Source: Bacillota bacterium
GTDB lineage: Bacteria; Bacillota; Clostridia; Lachnospirales; Cellulosilyticaceae
NCBI GenBank assembly: GCA_023436395.1
Contig: JAEZJJ010000051.1
Span: forward strand, 1 to 58,083
Length of the DNA: 58,083 nt
Reading direction: 5' to 3'
The translations under genes were made by a program, and so were the position numbers. Positions 25,565-34,914 of this stretch are shown here, one piece after another. A model generated the notes under the pieces. It had not been told where the DNA came from. It ran no database searches and saw only the letters and a list, made by a program, of their open reading frames with translations. How positions within the stretch are numbered: position 1 is the first letter of the stretch; each line of letters starts with the position of its first letter.

Positions 25565-27940
25565 TTAAAGATTAGTTGCAATACGAACTGTTTCCATAGC
25601 ATCTTTTGCAAAAAAATCTGCACCCACATACTGGGCCAACTCTGGTGTAAGCACTGCTCCACCTACTATTACCTTTACATTCTCACACTCCTTACGAATA
25701 AGAGTAATCGTATCCTTCATACTATTTGCTGTTGTTGTCATCAATGCACTTAATCCCACAATTTTTACATTATGTTCTTTTATAGCATCAACTACCTTTT
25801 GATGAGGTACATCTTTACCCAAGTCTATTACTTCAAAATTATAGTTTTCCATAATTACTTTTACAATATTCTTTCCAATATCGTGAATGTCACCATATAC
25901 TGTAGCTAAAACGACTTTTGTTTTATTTACTGTACCTTCTACATCTTTCTTGCTCATCTCAGTTTGCAGAATTTCAAATGCTACCTTAGCTGCTTCAGCT
26001 GACTTAATAAGTTGCGGCAAGAAGATCTTACCCGTTTCATAAAGTTTACCAACCTCATCAAGAGCAGGAACAATATGCTTTTCAATAATTTCTAAAGGTA
26101 AGTGATTTGTTAGTAGTTTTAAAGTAATTTCCCTAGTCTCTTCTCTTAACCCCTTTTTAATAACTGTATTCATATCTGTTTCAGCTATACTATCTACTGT
26201 TAAACTTACACTATCATTTCCTGCTTCTCTTGAATACTTTTCAATATAATCTTTAGAATCTTGGTCTTTTCCCATAAGCATGCGATAAGCAAAAATAGCT
26301 TCCATCATCCCCTCATCACCAGGATTCATAATAGGGGCATCAAGCCCTTCTGTAAGCGCCATAGCTAGCATTGTCTTATTAATAATGGGGCGCTGTGGTA
26401 AACCAAAGGATACATTACTTACCCCCAAAACTGTCTTAACCCCTAACTCTTCTTTAACTAATCTTACTGCCTTTAATGTTTCTTTTACTAAAGTTTGCTG
26501 CGCTGAGGCTGTAACTACTAAGCAGTCAATAAAAACATCTTCCTTAGGGATACCTATTTTAAGTGCTGCTTGTACAATACGCCTTGCCACCTCTAACCTT
26601 TCTTCTGCAGTTTCAGGAATTCCTCTTTCATCTAAAGTAAGTCCTAATACACATGCTCCATATTTTTTAGCAATAGGGAGTATTGCGTCTAAGCTCTCCT
26701 TCTTGCCATTAACAGAGTTGATAAGTGGTTTACCATTATAAACTCTAACTGCTGCCTCTAAAGCTTCTATATTAGAAGAGTCTATTTGTAGTGGTAAACT
26801 TACAATACCTTGTACCTCTATTACTGCCTCTTTTAACATCTCCACTTCATCAATATCAGGTAATCCCATATTAATATCTAATACATGAGCTCCCTGTTCT
26901 TGTTGTTTTATAGCTTCCCTTAATACATAATCCATATCATGATTTCTAAGAGCTTGTTGGAGCATTTTCTTTCCTGCTGGATTAAGACGCTCCCCAATAA
27001 TGACAACATCCTCAAAATAAACTGTTTCTGCACTACTACATATTCCTGTTACTCTTTCCTTTTGAGGGCGTTCGTAAGCCAATGTCTTGGTTTTATCTAC
27101 AGTTCTTGCAATATACTCAGCTGTTGTTCCACAACATCCACCTAAAATACTCACTCCCATGTGGGCAAATTCTTTCATGATGTCTGCAAATTCACTTGCG
27201 GTAATATCATAACGAACATTTCCTTCCTCCATAATAGGAAGGCCTGCATTAGGCTGTACTATTACTGGAATATGACTTAACTTGGTAATACGCTCCACAA
27301 TTCCTTTTAACTGTTTTGGTCCTAATGAACAGTTTACCCCTAAAGCTGATACCCCTAAAGCCTCTAGGGTAAGAATCATACTTTCTATACTTGTCCCAAA
27401 AAATGTTCTACCATTTTCTTCAAAACTCATGGTACAAAATATCGGTAAAGAGGTATTTTCTTTAATAGCTAAAATGGCGGCCTTCAGCTCATATAAATCT
27501 GTAAAAGTCTCACATAAAACAACATCACATCCTGCTTGTTCCCCTGCTATAGCTTGTTCCTTAAATATTTCATAAACCTCTTCAAAATCAGTATCTCCTA
27601 CCGGCCTTAATACTTTACCACTAGGTCCTATATCTAAAGCTATATAGGTATTGGGAAATCCAACCTTAGCTATCTTAGCTCTTTCTACTGCACTACGAAT
27701 AACTTCTTGTACTGTATATCCTTTACCTTCAAATTTATATTTATTGGCACCAAATGTGTTTGTTGTTATAAAGTTGCTACCTGCCTCTAAATATTCTCTA
27801 TGAATCTGTTCTATAATCTCAGGATGAGTCATGTTAAATAATTCTGGGATTTCCCCTAATTTTAGTCCTCTACTTTGGATGGCTGTCCCCATTGCTCCAT
27901 CAAAATATAAGTATTTTTTTCCTAATAGATTACACACCAC
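25565..27940 (-). CDS. metH: cobalamin-dependent methionine synthase lacking the activation domain
   Basis: The 791-residue enzyme transfers the methyl group of 5-methyltetrahydrofolate to homocysteine via cobalamin. Domains in order are homocysteine methyltransferase (1-290, zinc ligands C204, C269, C270), pterin-binding DHPS-like domain (about 315-590), and cobalamin cap plus Rossmann domain (about 600-791) with the base-off motif DIHDIG. The roughly 330-residue C-terminal AdoMet activation domain of E. coli MetH is missing; a separate upstream gene supplies it. The start is one of two adjacent GTG codons behind GAGAGGAG. It overlaps the upstream gene by 11 bases. Confidence 0.95.
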   Translation of the reverse strand: MVCNLLGKKYLYFDGAMGTAIQSRGLKLGEIPELFNMTHPEIIEQIHREYLEAGSNFITTNTFGANKYKFEGKGYTVQEVIRSAVERAKIAKVGFPNTYIALDIGPSGKVLRPVGDTDFEEVYEIFKEQAIAGEQAGCDVVLCETFTDLYELKAAILAIKENTSLPIFCTMSFEENGRTFFGTSIESMILTLEALGVSALGVNCSLGPKQLKGIVERITKLSHIPVIVQPNAGLPIMEEGNVRYDITASEFADIMKEFAHMGVSILGGCCGTTAEYIARTVDKTKTLAYERPQKERVTGICSSAETVYFEDVVIIGERLNPAGKKMLQQALRNHDMDYVLREAIKQQEQGAHVLDINMGLPDIDEVEMLKEAVIEVQGIVSLPLQIDSSNIEALEAAVRVYNGKPLINSVNGKKESLDAILPIAKKYGACVLGLTLDERGIPETAEERLEVARRIVQAALKIGIPKEDVFIDCLVVTASAQQTLVKETLKAVRLVKEELGVKTVLGVSNVSFGLPQRPIINKTMLAMALTEGLDAPIMNPGDEGMMEAIFAYRMLMGKDQDSKDYIEKYSREAGNDSVSLTVDSIAETDMNTVIKKGLREETREITLKLLTNHLPLEIIEKHIVPALDEVGKLYETGKIFLPQLIKSAEAAKVAFEILQTEMSKKDVEGTVNKTKVVLATVYGDIHDIGKNIVKVIMENYNFEVIDLGKDVPHQKVVDAIKEHNVKIVGLSALMTTTANSMKDTITLIRKECENVKVIVGGAVLTPELAQYVGADFFAKDAMETVRIATNL

Positions 27941-28607
27941 AACGTTCTCCTCTCTTTCTATACATGCACTGTTTTACTAAATTACAATTTGCACATGATT
28001 TTTGTCTATCTTCCTTTTTATTTGAAATGCCTATAATGGCTGTTACAGATTTGCTAGGTAATAACATATGAGATTTAGTTAAGGTAAGACCAATTCTTTT
28101 GGATGCATCTAACAAACTTAAAATGTCTGACGAAAAATCTAATGGTACATCACCATATCCAGGACTAAAACGCATCGTTAAATACTTGCCCTCCTCTAAT
28201 TTTTCCATCAATTCTATTTCTATATCATCACACACTTTATCAATAAGTACAGAACTACAGGCATCTAAAACTACAGCCTCTAACATATCTATTTTTTGTT
28301 TCAAGTGAATCTGCCTATCTACTGCTTGTCCTAAAGTAGCCGCTAATATATAACAGTTCTCACAATGCTCCAATAACTTTGCTAAATCTCTGCTCTTTAC
28401 AATAAGAGACGTATTTTCAAAAAATACGTCTTCTCCTGATAACTCACTTTTGCTAAGTGTTAGTTTTCTATATGTAAATTTAGGCGCACTAATCCCCTCT
28501 AAAACTTCAAATGTTTTTATCACTTGCTCTTTAATTTCTTCATCTGCCCTATCCTTAGGCATTCCTATGTATCTAAGTGCATCACTTAACATATTGTTAG
28601 TTATCAT
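27930..28607 (-). CDS. stand-alone MetH activation-domain protein (AdoMet-binding)
   Basis: A 225-residue protein matching the C-terminal activation domain of MetH, which rebinds AdoMet to remethylate oxidised cob(II)alamin. The key motif RFSPGYGDVPL (about residues 145-155) corresponds to the RxxPGY AdoMet-binding signature. A short cysteine group at the C-terminus (CANCNLVKQC) is extra and could bind metal. It overlaps the truncated metH gene, so the two are translated together and should act as a split methionine synthase. Such split enzymes are known in Clostridia and Thermotogae. Confidence 0.88.
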   Translation of the reverse strand: MITNNMLSDALRYIGMPKDRADEEIKEQVIKTFEVLEGISAPKFTYRKLTLSKSELSGEDVFFENTSLIVKSRDLAKLLEHCENCYILAATLGQAVDRQIHLKQKIDMLEAVVLDACSSVLIDKVCDDIEIELMEKLEEGKYLTMRFSPGYGDVPLDFSSDILSLLDASKRIGLTLTKSHMLLPSKSVTAIIGISNKKEDRQKSCANCNLVKQCMYRKRGERCGV

Positions 28608-28627
28608 ATGTTACTTCCTCTCTAGTT

Positions 28628-29494
28628 CTAGGCCTGTTTTACTTTTAAAGCATATAATATACCACGTATATTCTCAACTATTCGCTTAGCGACTTCTGGT
28701 TGATTCATGGTGTATAAATGAATACCATCAACGCCATTAGCAAGTAAATCAATGATTTGATTCGTTGCATAAGCAATACCTGCTTCTTTAAGCGCCAAAC
28801 TATTATGTCCATAAGCTTTTACAAATTGCTGTACTTCTTTTGGAAGTGAGGCGCCACACATAGATACCATTCGCTCTATTTGTTTTGCTGATGTTATAGG
28901 CATTATACCTGCTACTACTGGTACATCTACTCCTATCCCCCTTACCTTATCCATAAAATCATAGAAAGCATTATTATCAAAAAAAAGTTGGCTAATCAGC
29001 TCATCTGTTCCACATTCCACCTTATGCTTAAGGTACTTAAGGTCCTCTGCCATGCTATATGCTTCTATATGCTTTTCTGGATAACATGCTCCAAACACCT
29101 TAAAATCATAGTTTGCTTTAATATAGGCTACGAGTTCAGAAGCATATTTAAAATCTCCTAATACAGCATGCTCACCTAAGTCTCCCCTCATAGCTAATAT
29201 ATTTTTTATCCCTTTGTTCTTTAAGGTACTTAAGATTTCATTCATTTCTTCTTTACTAGTTCCCACACAAGTCAAGTGTGCTAGAGCTGAAATATCATAT
29301 TTATTTTGAATAGCTGATGCAATATCTGCCGTATTCTCTCTACTTGTCCCACCTGCTCCATAGGTTACACTGATTAGGTCGGGTGCCAAACTTGCAAGCC
29401 CATCTATGGTAGCATAGATACCACTTAAATCTGATGTTCCCTTAGGTGGAAAAATTTCAAATGAAAAACTTGGTTTTTTCTTTATATTTTCCAT
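28628..29494 (-). CDS. metF: methylenetetrahydrofolate reductase
   Basis: The 288-residue TIM-barrel flavoenzyme reduces 5,10-methylene-THF to 5-methyl-THF, the methyl donor used by the neighbouring MetH. Motifs include FSFEIFPPKGT at the N-terminus (catalytic Glu), SVTYGAGGTSR, HLTCVG, LRGD-like MRGDLGEH, and FGACYPEKH. Length is standard for bacterial MetF. It lies 20 bases before the MetH activation gene in a tight leftward operon. Confidence 0.95.
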   Translation of the reverse strand: MENIKKKPSFSFEIFPPKGTSDLSGIYATIDGLASLAPDLISVTYGAGGTSRENTADIASAIQNKYDISALAHLTCVGTSKEEMNEILSTLKNKGIKNILAMRGDLGEHAVLGDFKYASELVAYIKANYDFKVFGACYPEKHIEAYSMAEDLKYLKHKVECGTDELISQLFFDNNAFYDFMDKVRGIGVDVPVVAGIMPITSAKQIERMVSMCGASLPKEVQQFVKAYGHNSLALKEAGIAYATNQIIDLLANGVDGIHLYTMNQPEVAKRIVENIRGILYALKVKQA

Positions 29495-29523
29495 TTTATC
29501 TCTCCTCTATTTCCTCTTTCTCC

Positions 29524-30141
29524 CTATTTCTCTATTACTGATACAAAAGGATTGCCTTTTATATAAAAACGCCATGGTACATCTTGATACTCCTGGGCAT
29601 AGGGAATATTAATACGTTTTGCACTAACTATTTCAAACTTTTTATCCTCGCCCACTGCTACCCATAATTCTCCTTCATCTCTTACAGAAGTAGCATTTAA
29701 AGTTTTGTCTATCTTTAAAGCTTTACAGAGCTTTCCGGGTCCATTGGTTAAATCCTCAATCTTTTTAGATTTAATATGTCTATTACTCATAGCAAATCTA
29801 GTCGCCTTTTCATCTATAGGTTCTATAGCTCTAATCAGTACACACTGTGGAACTTCTTTTTCATTGACTACAATATTTAAGCAATGGTACATGCCATAAA
29901 TGAGGTAAATATATGCAATCCCACCTTGTTCAAACATAGGAGCTGTACGAGGTGTTCTCTTGCCTCCAAAGGCATGTGCTCCCTTATCTTCCTCTCCCAT
30001 ATACGCTTCAACTTCAACTATTTTAAAACAATAATCTTCCCCTGCTACTCTTCTTATCAATAACTTTCCCAATAGACCTCTAGCTGCTTGTAAGGCATCT
30101 TGCATATAAAACTTTTCATCTAATGTCATCATATCATTCAC
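29524..30141 (-). CDS. DNA-3-methyladenine glycosylase (AAG/MPG family)
   Basis: The 205-residue protein belongs to the alkyladenine glycosylase family that removes alkylated purines. Visible features are ARGLLGKLLIRR, the catalytic region KIVEVEAYMGEEDKGAHAFGGKRTPRTAPMF in parts, the YLIYGMYHCLNIV segment, LIRAIEP and LTNGPGKLCKAL. Length fits (about 200). It sits between yihY and metF with short gaps (15 and 29 bases), so it is probably co-transcribed with one-carbon genes; no obvious metabolic link exists. Confidence 0.93.
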   Translation of the reverse strand: MNDMMTLDEKFYMQDALQAARGLLGKLLIRRVAGEDYCFKIVEVEAYMGEEDKGAHAFGGKRTPRTAPMFEQGGIAYIYLIYGMYHCLNIVVNEKEVPQCVLIRAIEPIDEKATRFAMSNRHIKSKKIEDLTNGPGKLCKALKIDKTLNATSVRDEGELWVAVGEDKKFEIVSAKRINIPYAQEYQDVPWRFYIKGNPFVSVIEK

Positions 30142-30156
30142 CTCATACCTATGTTT

Positions 30157-31026
30157 TTAAAGCTCGGGGCCTATCTTACGTACAATCTTATCAATCCGCA
30201 TTTCTTGAAGTTGTGCATTAATCTCTGCACCAAGTACCAATAATGTACAACTACCATATAACCATATCAGTAATATAAATACACTTCCTATACTACCATA
30301 TAATTGATTGTATTTACTATAGTTATCTACATAAATAGAGAATATTAAAGAAAATATATACCAACCTAATGATGTAAAAATAACACCTGGCCATACACTA
30401 GCATCTCTTAAATATTTTCTAGGAATATACTTATAAATAATATAGAGCACTACTATTAAAGCTATAAAAGGCATAATAAGCCTAGTTATATTCCAAATAG
30501 GCATAAAAATTCCCTTTTTCATATCTAATATTCCAAACAAATAATCTCCCAATCGATTTCCAAAAACAAGTCCTACCATCAGTACAATAAGTAATAATGC
30601 GAGTAAAACTGTATATACTAATGCAATACCCCTAGCTTGCCAAAATGGCTTAATATATTTAGAATTATAGGCTATGTGAATTCCCCTTGTTAATGCATTA
30701 ACAGCTGTTCCTGCTGACCACAGCGTCACTAATCCTCCTACTGATATTAACGCTGTACTCCTATATAATATAAATTGTTTAATGGTATCTTCAATAACAG
30801 GCACTAAACTATCTGGTACTATTTCTGATATATAAAGTAATAAGACGCCTATAGGTATCTTCGTATAGCTTAATAAACTAATTAAAAAAATAATAAAAGG
30901 GAAAAAAGCTAGTACCCAGTAATAGGCCATATATGCACTTGTCGCAGAAACATTGTGTGCACTATATCGCCTAATCATTTTTCTAACAAACTGTATCATT
31001 TTATTATCTCTAGCTTTCTTCCACAT
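30157..31026 (-). CDS. yihY: YihY/virulence factor BrkB family membrane protein
   Basis: A 289-residue integral membrane protein with about six helices and the family pattern: RRYSAHNVSATSAYMAYYWVLAFFPFIIFLISLL near the start (in parts), VGGLVTLWSAGTAVNALTRG in the middle, and SIGSVFILLIWLYGSCTLLVLGAEINAQL near the end. The family was once thought to be RNase BN, which is wrong; true function is unclear. It heads the yihY-glycosylase-metF-metH operon. Confidence 0.9.
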   Translation of the reverse strand: MWKKARDNKMIQFVRKMIRRYSAHNVSATSAYMAYYWVLAFFPFIIFLISLLSYTKIPIGVLLLYISEIVPDSLVPVIEDTIKQFILYRSTALISVGGLVTLWSAGTAVNALTRGIHIAYNSKYIKPFWQARGIALVYTVLLALLLIVLMVGLVFGNRLGDYLFGILDMKKGIFMPIWNITRLIMPFIALIVVLYIIYKYIPRKYLRDASVWPGVIFTSLGWYIFSLIFSIYVDNYSKYNQLYGSIGSVFILLIWLYGSCTLLVLGAEINAQLQEMRIDKIVRKIGPEL

Positions 31027-31158
31027 AGACTTCCTCCTGCCTCTTTTTTAAGCCTATAAGCATTACATACTTTAACCATATTTTTTCATTCTTATTAGTA
31101 TATGCCTTCCTCATATATTAATATTTCATTATTTTAATTTTGTATCCGTAAAAATAAT

Positions 31159-31197
31159 AATAGCTCTTCCAAGTTTGTCTTCTTGGTAAGAGCTATT
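31159..31197 (-). terminator. terminator after the basic-tail membrane protein
   Basis: Arms AATAGCTCTT and AAGAGCTATT plus CCAAG/CTTGG with a one-base bulge, loop of 8, then TATTATTTTT on the minus strand. It ends the transcript of the gene at 31207-31677. Confidence 0.8.
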
Positions 31198-31206
31198 AAG
31201 TGAAAT

Positions 31207-31677
31207 CTATTTTTTAGTTACCTTAGTTACTTCTTTTTTCTTATCTTGTTTATTTTTATCTTTTTTCTTAGAAAAGAAACCTTTTTTCTTAGTATCTGGT
31301 AATTTTCCTGATAATACATTGACAATAAGAATTCCAGCTAGTTCTACTTTAATTTGCTTCTTAGTAGGAATACTATCGAATACTTTTTGATCACACATGA
31401 GTGTTTGAATCTGTGGTCCAATCTTAGCAATAACAACAGGCATTTTACGTTTTTTATAAATCCATGGGAGTTGCTCTTTCACTTGCTTTGGGAGTTTAAG
31501 ATTGTTTATGTTATCTTTCTTTTTATCAATAACAAATATAGATATAGATTGTTTATTTTCTGTTATGAGTTGTTGTTGCTCATCGTATTTCTTTTGCATC
31601 TTTTTTCCCCAGAAATAGAGACCAACTAGTATAGCAACTAATATTGCTATTACAATCCAAAAGATTGTCCAGTTCAT
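31207..31677 (-). CDS. membrane-anchored protein of unknown function with a lysine-rich tail
   Basis: A 156-residue protein. One N-terminal membrane helix (about residues 4-24) is followed by a central domain of mixed helices and strands (ENKQSISIFVIDKKKD... IKVELAGILIVNVLSG) and a strongly basic C-terminus (18 or more lysines after residue 130). The start is ATG 31677, behind AAGGAGG with good spacing; the frame extends 8 codons further without support. It is a single-gene unit with its own terminator. I do not recognise a family. The basic tail could bind nucleic acid, membrane lipid or wall polymer. Confidence 0.7.
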   Translation of the reverse strand: MNWTIFWIVIAILVAILVGLYFWGKKMQKKYDEQQQLITENKQSISIFVIDKKKDNINNLKLPKQVKEQLPWIYKKRKMPVVIAKIGPQIQTLMCDQKVFDSIPTKKQIKVELAGILIVNVLSGKLPDTKKKGFFSKKKDKNKQDKKKEVTKVTKK

Positions 31678-31881
31678 TACAAATACCTCCTTGTTGTACA
31701 TTTCCCTTAGGCCCTTATAGTTTTAGCCAAGCTTTAATAAGTATATCATATCCCCTGAAAGAACACAATCTAACCCCCATGGAAAAACAACATTAATTTT
31801 TATCTTATTTTTTCTTTTTTTCATCATATTTTTATTGTTTTAGCTTATAATGTATAAGTACATTGATTAAGGTGGTGTAAT

Positions 31882-33336
31882 ATGTCATTTTCACTTAACT
31901 ACATTAGTTGGTTTGATATATTCTTTTTTATTAATATATTACTGGTTTTATCTGTTATATTTCTTGAACATAAAAATGCAAGTGCGACTTGGGCATGGAT
32001 CATCCTTATGCTCTCTATTCCTATTGTAGGTTTTGTTTTTTATCTTTTTTTAGGTCAAGATTTACGCAAACGAAAAACCTTTATAAAAAAAGAAGAAGAA
32101 GATAACTTCTCAGCACTCATTCATAGGCAACAAGCTGCTCTTACTTTTCATTTAGATGCTTACTCTAACCCTCTTATTTTTCCCTATAAAGATTTAATTC
32201 ATTTACACTTAAATGGTCACGAAGCTCTTTATACAGAAGATAATACTATTGAGCTTTTTACAGATGGTGTCCCCTTATTTAAGGATTTATTTGCTACCAT
32301 TGATAAAGCTAAAAAATATATACATATAGAATCTTATATTATTAGGGATGATGAACTTGGGAATCTGCTCAAAAATTTACTTATCAAAAAAACCCGTCAA
32401 GGTGTTAAAGTATTTATTTTATATGATGATATAGGATGTCTAGGTAACTCCTATAAATTTTTCAGCCAAATGCGGAAAGCAGGCATACAAGTAACTTGTT
32501 TTTTCCGTTCTTATATCCCTTTTATAAAGAAAAATACTAATTATAGAAATCATAGAAAGCTTTGTATCATTGATGGTAAAGTAGCTTATCTCGGTGGATT
32601 CAATATAGGAAAAGAATATATAGGCCTTAGTAAAAAATTTGGTCATTGGCGAGATACACATATGAAACTAACAGGAAGTAGTGTTCATCTTATAAACCTT
32701 CAGTTTCTATTAGATTTACGCTTTGCAACTGGTGAAAATCTCTCTTTAGAGTCTTATATACCCCATGAACTTTCTACAGTTACAGGTGGTGTTGGTATAC
32801 AAATTGTATCTAGTGGTCCTGACTCCAAATATGCAAGTATTCATAATGGCTATATTAAAATGATTCATTCAGCCAAACGTTCTATTTATATCCAAACGCC
32901 TTATTTTATTCCTGATGACGGTATTATGACAGCCCTAAAATTAGCAGCTTTATCAGGTAAAGATGTACGCATTATGATTCCTAATAAACCTGATCATCTA
33001 TGCGTTTATTGGGCCACTTATTCTCATATTGGTGTACTTTTAGAAAGTGGCGTACGTTGCTTTACTTATGAAAATGGTTTCCTTCATGCGAAAACTATTA
33101 TAATAGACGAAGAAATCTGTTCTATTGGTACAGCTAATTTTGATATTCGTAGTTTCAAGCTCAATTTCGAAATAAACGGCTTTATCTATGATAGCCATAT
33201 TTCTAAACAACTTACACAAATCTTTAAGCACGACCTTAAACTCTGTGAGGAGTTAACCTTAGAGAAATACAAAAACCGTTCTCTAGCTATTAAATTCAAA
33301 GAATCTATCTCCAGATTAATCTCACCTATTTTATAA
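31882..33336 (+). CDS. cls: cardiolipin synthase (phospholipase D family)
   Basis: The 484-residue enzyme condenses two phosphatidylglycerol molecules into cardiolipin. Two N-terminal membrane helices (about residues 8-28 and 36-56) precede two HKD motifs, HRKLCIIDGK at H224 and HAKTIIIDEE at H402, each followed by the usual GxxN/GTANFD. The length matches Firmicutes Cls. The ribosome binding site AAGGTGGTG precedes the ATG. It is transcribed rightward, divergent from the preceding gene, and closed by an inverted repeat. Confidence 0.93.
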   Translation: MSFSLNYISWFDIFFFINILLVLSVIFLEHKNASATWAWIILMLSIPIVGFVFYLFLGQDLRKRKTFIKKEEEDNFSALIHRQQAALTFHLDAYSNPLIFPYKDLIHLHLNGHEALYTEDNTIELFTDGVPLFKDLFATIDKAKKYIHIESYIIRDDELGNLLKNLLIKKTRQGVKVFILYDDIGCLGNSYKFFSQMRKAGIQVTCFFRSYIPFIKKNTNYRNHRKLCIIDGKVAYLGGFNIGKEYIGLSKKFGHWRDTHMKLTGSSVHLINLQFLLDLRFATGENLSLESYIPHELSTVTGGVGIQIVSSGPDSKYASIHNGYIKMIHSAKRSIYIQTPYFIPDDGIMTALKLAALSGKDVRIMIPNKPDHLCVYWATYSHIGVLLESGVRCFTYENGFLHAKTIIIDEEICSIGTANFDIRSFKLNFEINGFIYDSHISKQLTQIFKHDLKLCEELTLEKYKNRSLAIKFKESISRLISPIL

Positions 33337-33342
33337 ATGCAC

Positions 33343-33386
33343 AAAGGAGTCAGCCTCACCAACTTTTAGTGAGAACTGACTCCTTT
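33343..33386. terminator. inverted repeat between cls and fapA-like gene
   Basis: Arms AAAGGAGTCAG and CTGACTCCTTT with an inner CTCAC/GTGAG stem. It lies between convergent genes 7 bases past cls and 70 past the fapA-like stop. T-runs are short, so it is a probable rather than certain terminator for either strand. Confidence 0.65.
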
Positions 33387-33455
33387 ATGCCCTTACATGA
33401 CATTGTTTTAATAATGCATCTTTATCTTACTTTTTTTTAAGCTTACTTCTTATAC

Positions 33456-34862
33456 TTAAAGACCAATATGAATATCCCCATCTAATCTTCTAATAACACA
33501 TCTTACATAACGGTCATCTATATATTTGATTAAGCTTCCTATCTCAATTTTAACACCTGGATAAATATAATCATTCACCTTAATAATTCCCTCTTTTACT
33601 TCACTTAATTTTGCACCTAGTTTTACATATTTAGCTTTAACTTCTTCATACGCTTCCACGAGAGGTTGCCTTGTTCCCATAAGTTTTTCAAGCATAAGTT
33701 GCTTTGAGGCGTCTAATTGCCCAATTCTTTTCTTATCTAACAAGAATTTAATACTTTGGTCTACCTTATTAAGTTCCTCTGCTTTCTGCTTTACCTCTTC
33801 TCCTAATTCCTTATGTTCTCTATAAACTATAGGTGAAACGCCAATTTGTATAGCTGTTACAGTACCCATAGGAGAACCAATACTTCTAGCAACTATTATA
33901 TTAGTAGCAGAAGCACTACCTCCAACAATAGTCCCTTTACCATTCTCTACTTTAATACTATCTCCAGCAGTAACCTTTGAATGTAATATAGCTTCTGTAA
34001 TGACATTTCCTCCAGCCTCTACCTCTACATTCTGAAGAAATTTTGCAATAACATTACCACTTGCCACAATCTTACTATGTTCCATGCCCTGCATACCATA
34101 ACTTAAAATAACATTTCCTCCAGCTATAATCGTAGCATCATCTACCGAACCTCTAACTTCTACTGTGCCTCCTGCTTTAATTCTAAATCCACTGTGTACA
34201 TTTCCATTAATCACTACACTACCTACAAAATCAATATTACCAATGCCACTATCTAAATCCCCATTTAGTGTATATACTGAATTAATATATACATTATGGT
34301 CATCATATTCTAGTTTACCATCTATGTCAGCTACTAAGGTAATACCATCTTCTAATATGGCTGTATTTCTCCCCTTAGGAATTCTAGCTTCTTTTCCTCT
34401 TCTTGCCTTAAGAACTTGACCAGTAATATTGTATCCTTCTATTCCTTCTTGGGCTAAAATTCTAGTAGCTAAAACATCCCCTTTTTTTACATTTCTTACA
34501 GCATCTAAATCACGAAAATCTACTGTTCCATCACTATTTAAACGTGGTTTCAGGGTATTTAGGCTCTGTGGGTCAAAATTGAATTCTATCTTCCCATCAA
34601 TTCCATCTATAGGTGCTTTACCTTGTGCAATCACATATTTATAGTTGCTTTGTCTTTCTTTACAGATATTAGCGATTAATTCCTCATCAATTCCTGCTTT
34701 TATTCCTTTTTCTAAAATAATGGATCTAATATTATCTTCACTTAGGTTCCTTCCCCCATTTTGAGCATTTTCAAACCAAATGACACCTAGCATCTTGTCC
34801 TTAGACATTTCTACATGGATGACTTCATTTATAGGTTCATTAATCTTATCATTTTGTAACAT
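33456..34862 (-). CDS. FapA/DUF342 family polymer-forming-like protein
   Basis: A 468-residue protein of the FapA (DUF342) family. The N-terminal third contains the family region ANICKERQSNYKYVIAQGKAPIDGIDGKIEF. The middle is a right-handed beta-helix made of short glycine-rich rungs (GSVVINGNVHSGFRIKAGG, GSVDDATIIAGGNV and others, about residues 200-330). A helical segment (350-410) and a short C-terminal domain follow. No enzymatic activity is assigned; in Vibrio FapA regulates flagellar pole assembly, but the family is widespread in Firmicutes with unknown role. Its neighbour is a PlsC acyltransferase, 52 bases upstream. Confidence 0.88.
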   Translation of the reverse strand: MLQNDKINEPINEVIHVEMSKDKMLGVIWFENAQNGGRNLSEDNIRSIILEKGIKAGIDEELIANICKERQSNYKYVIAQGKAPIDGIDGKIEFNFDPQSLNTLKPRLNSDGTVDFRDLDAVRNVKKGDVLATRILAQEGIEGYNITGQVLKARRGKEARIPKGRNTAILEDGITLVADIDGKLEYDDHNVYINSVYTLNGDLDSGIGNIDFVGSVVINGNVHSGFRIKAGGTVEVRGSVDDATIIAGGNVILSYGMQGMEHSKIVASGNVIAKFLQNVEVEAGGNVITEAILHSKVTAGDSIKVENGKGTIVGGSASATNIIVARSIGSPMGTVTAIQIGVSPIVYREHKELGEEVKQKAEELNKVDQSIKFLLDKKRIGQLDASKQLMLEKLMGTRQPLVEAYEEVKAKYVKLGAKLSEVKEGIIKVNDYIYPGVKIEIGSLIKYIDDRYVRCVIRRLDGDIHIGL

Positions 34863-34914
34863 AAGCTATTCCCCCTGTTCATTATATTTTTGATTAGTAG
34901 GTCTCTTATTATAA

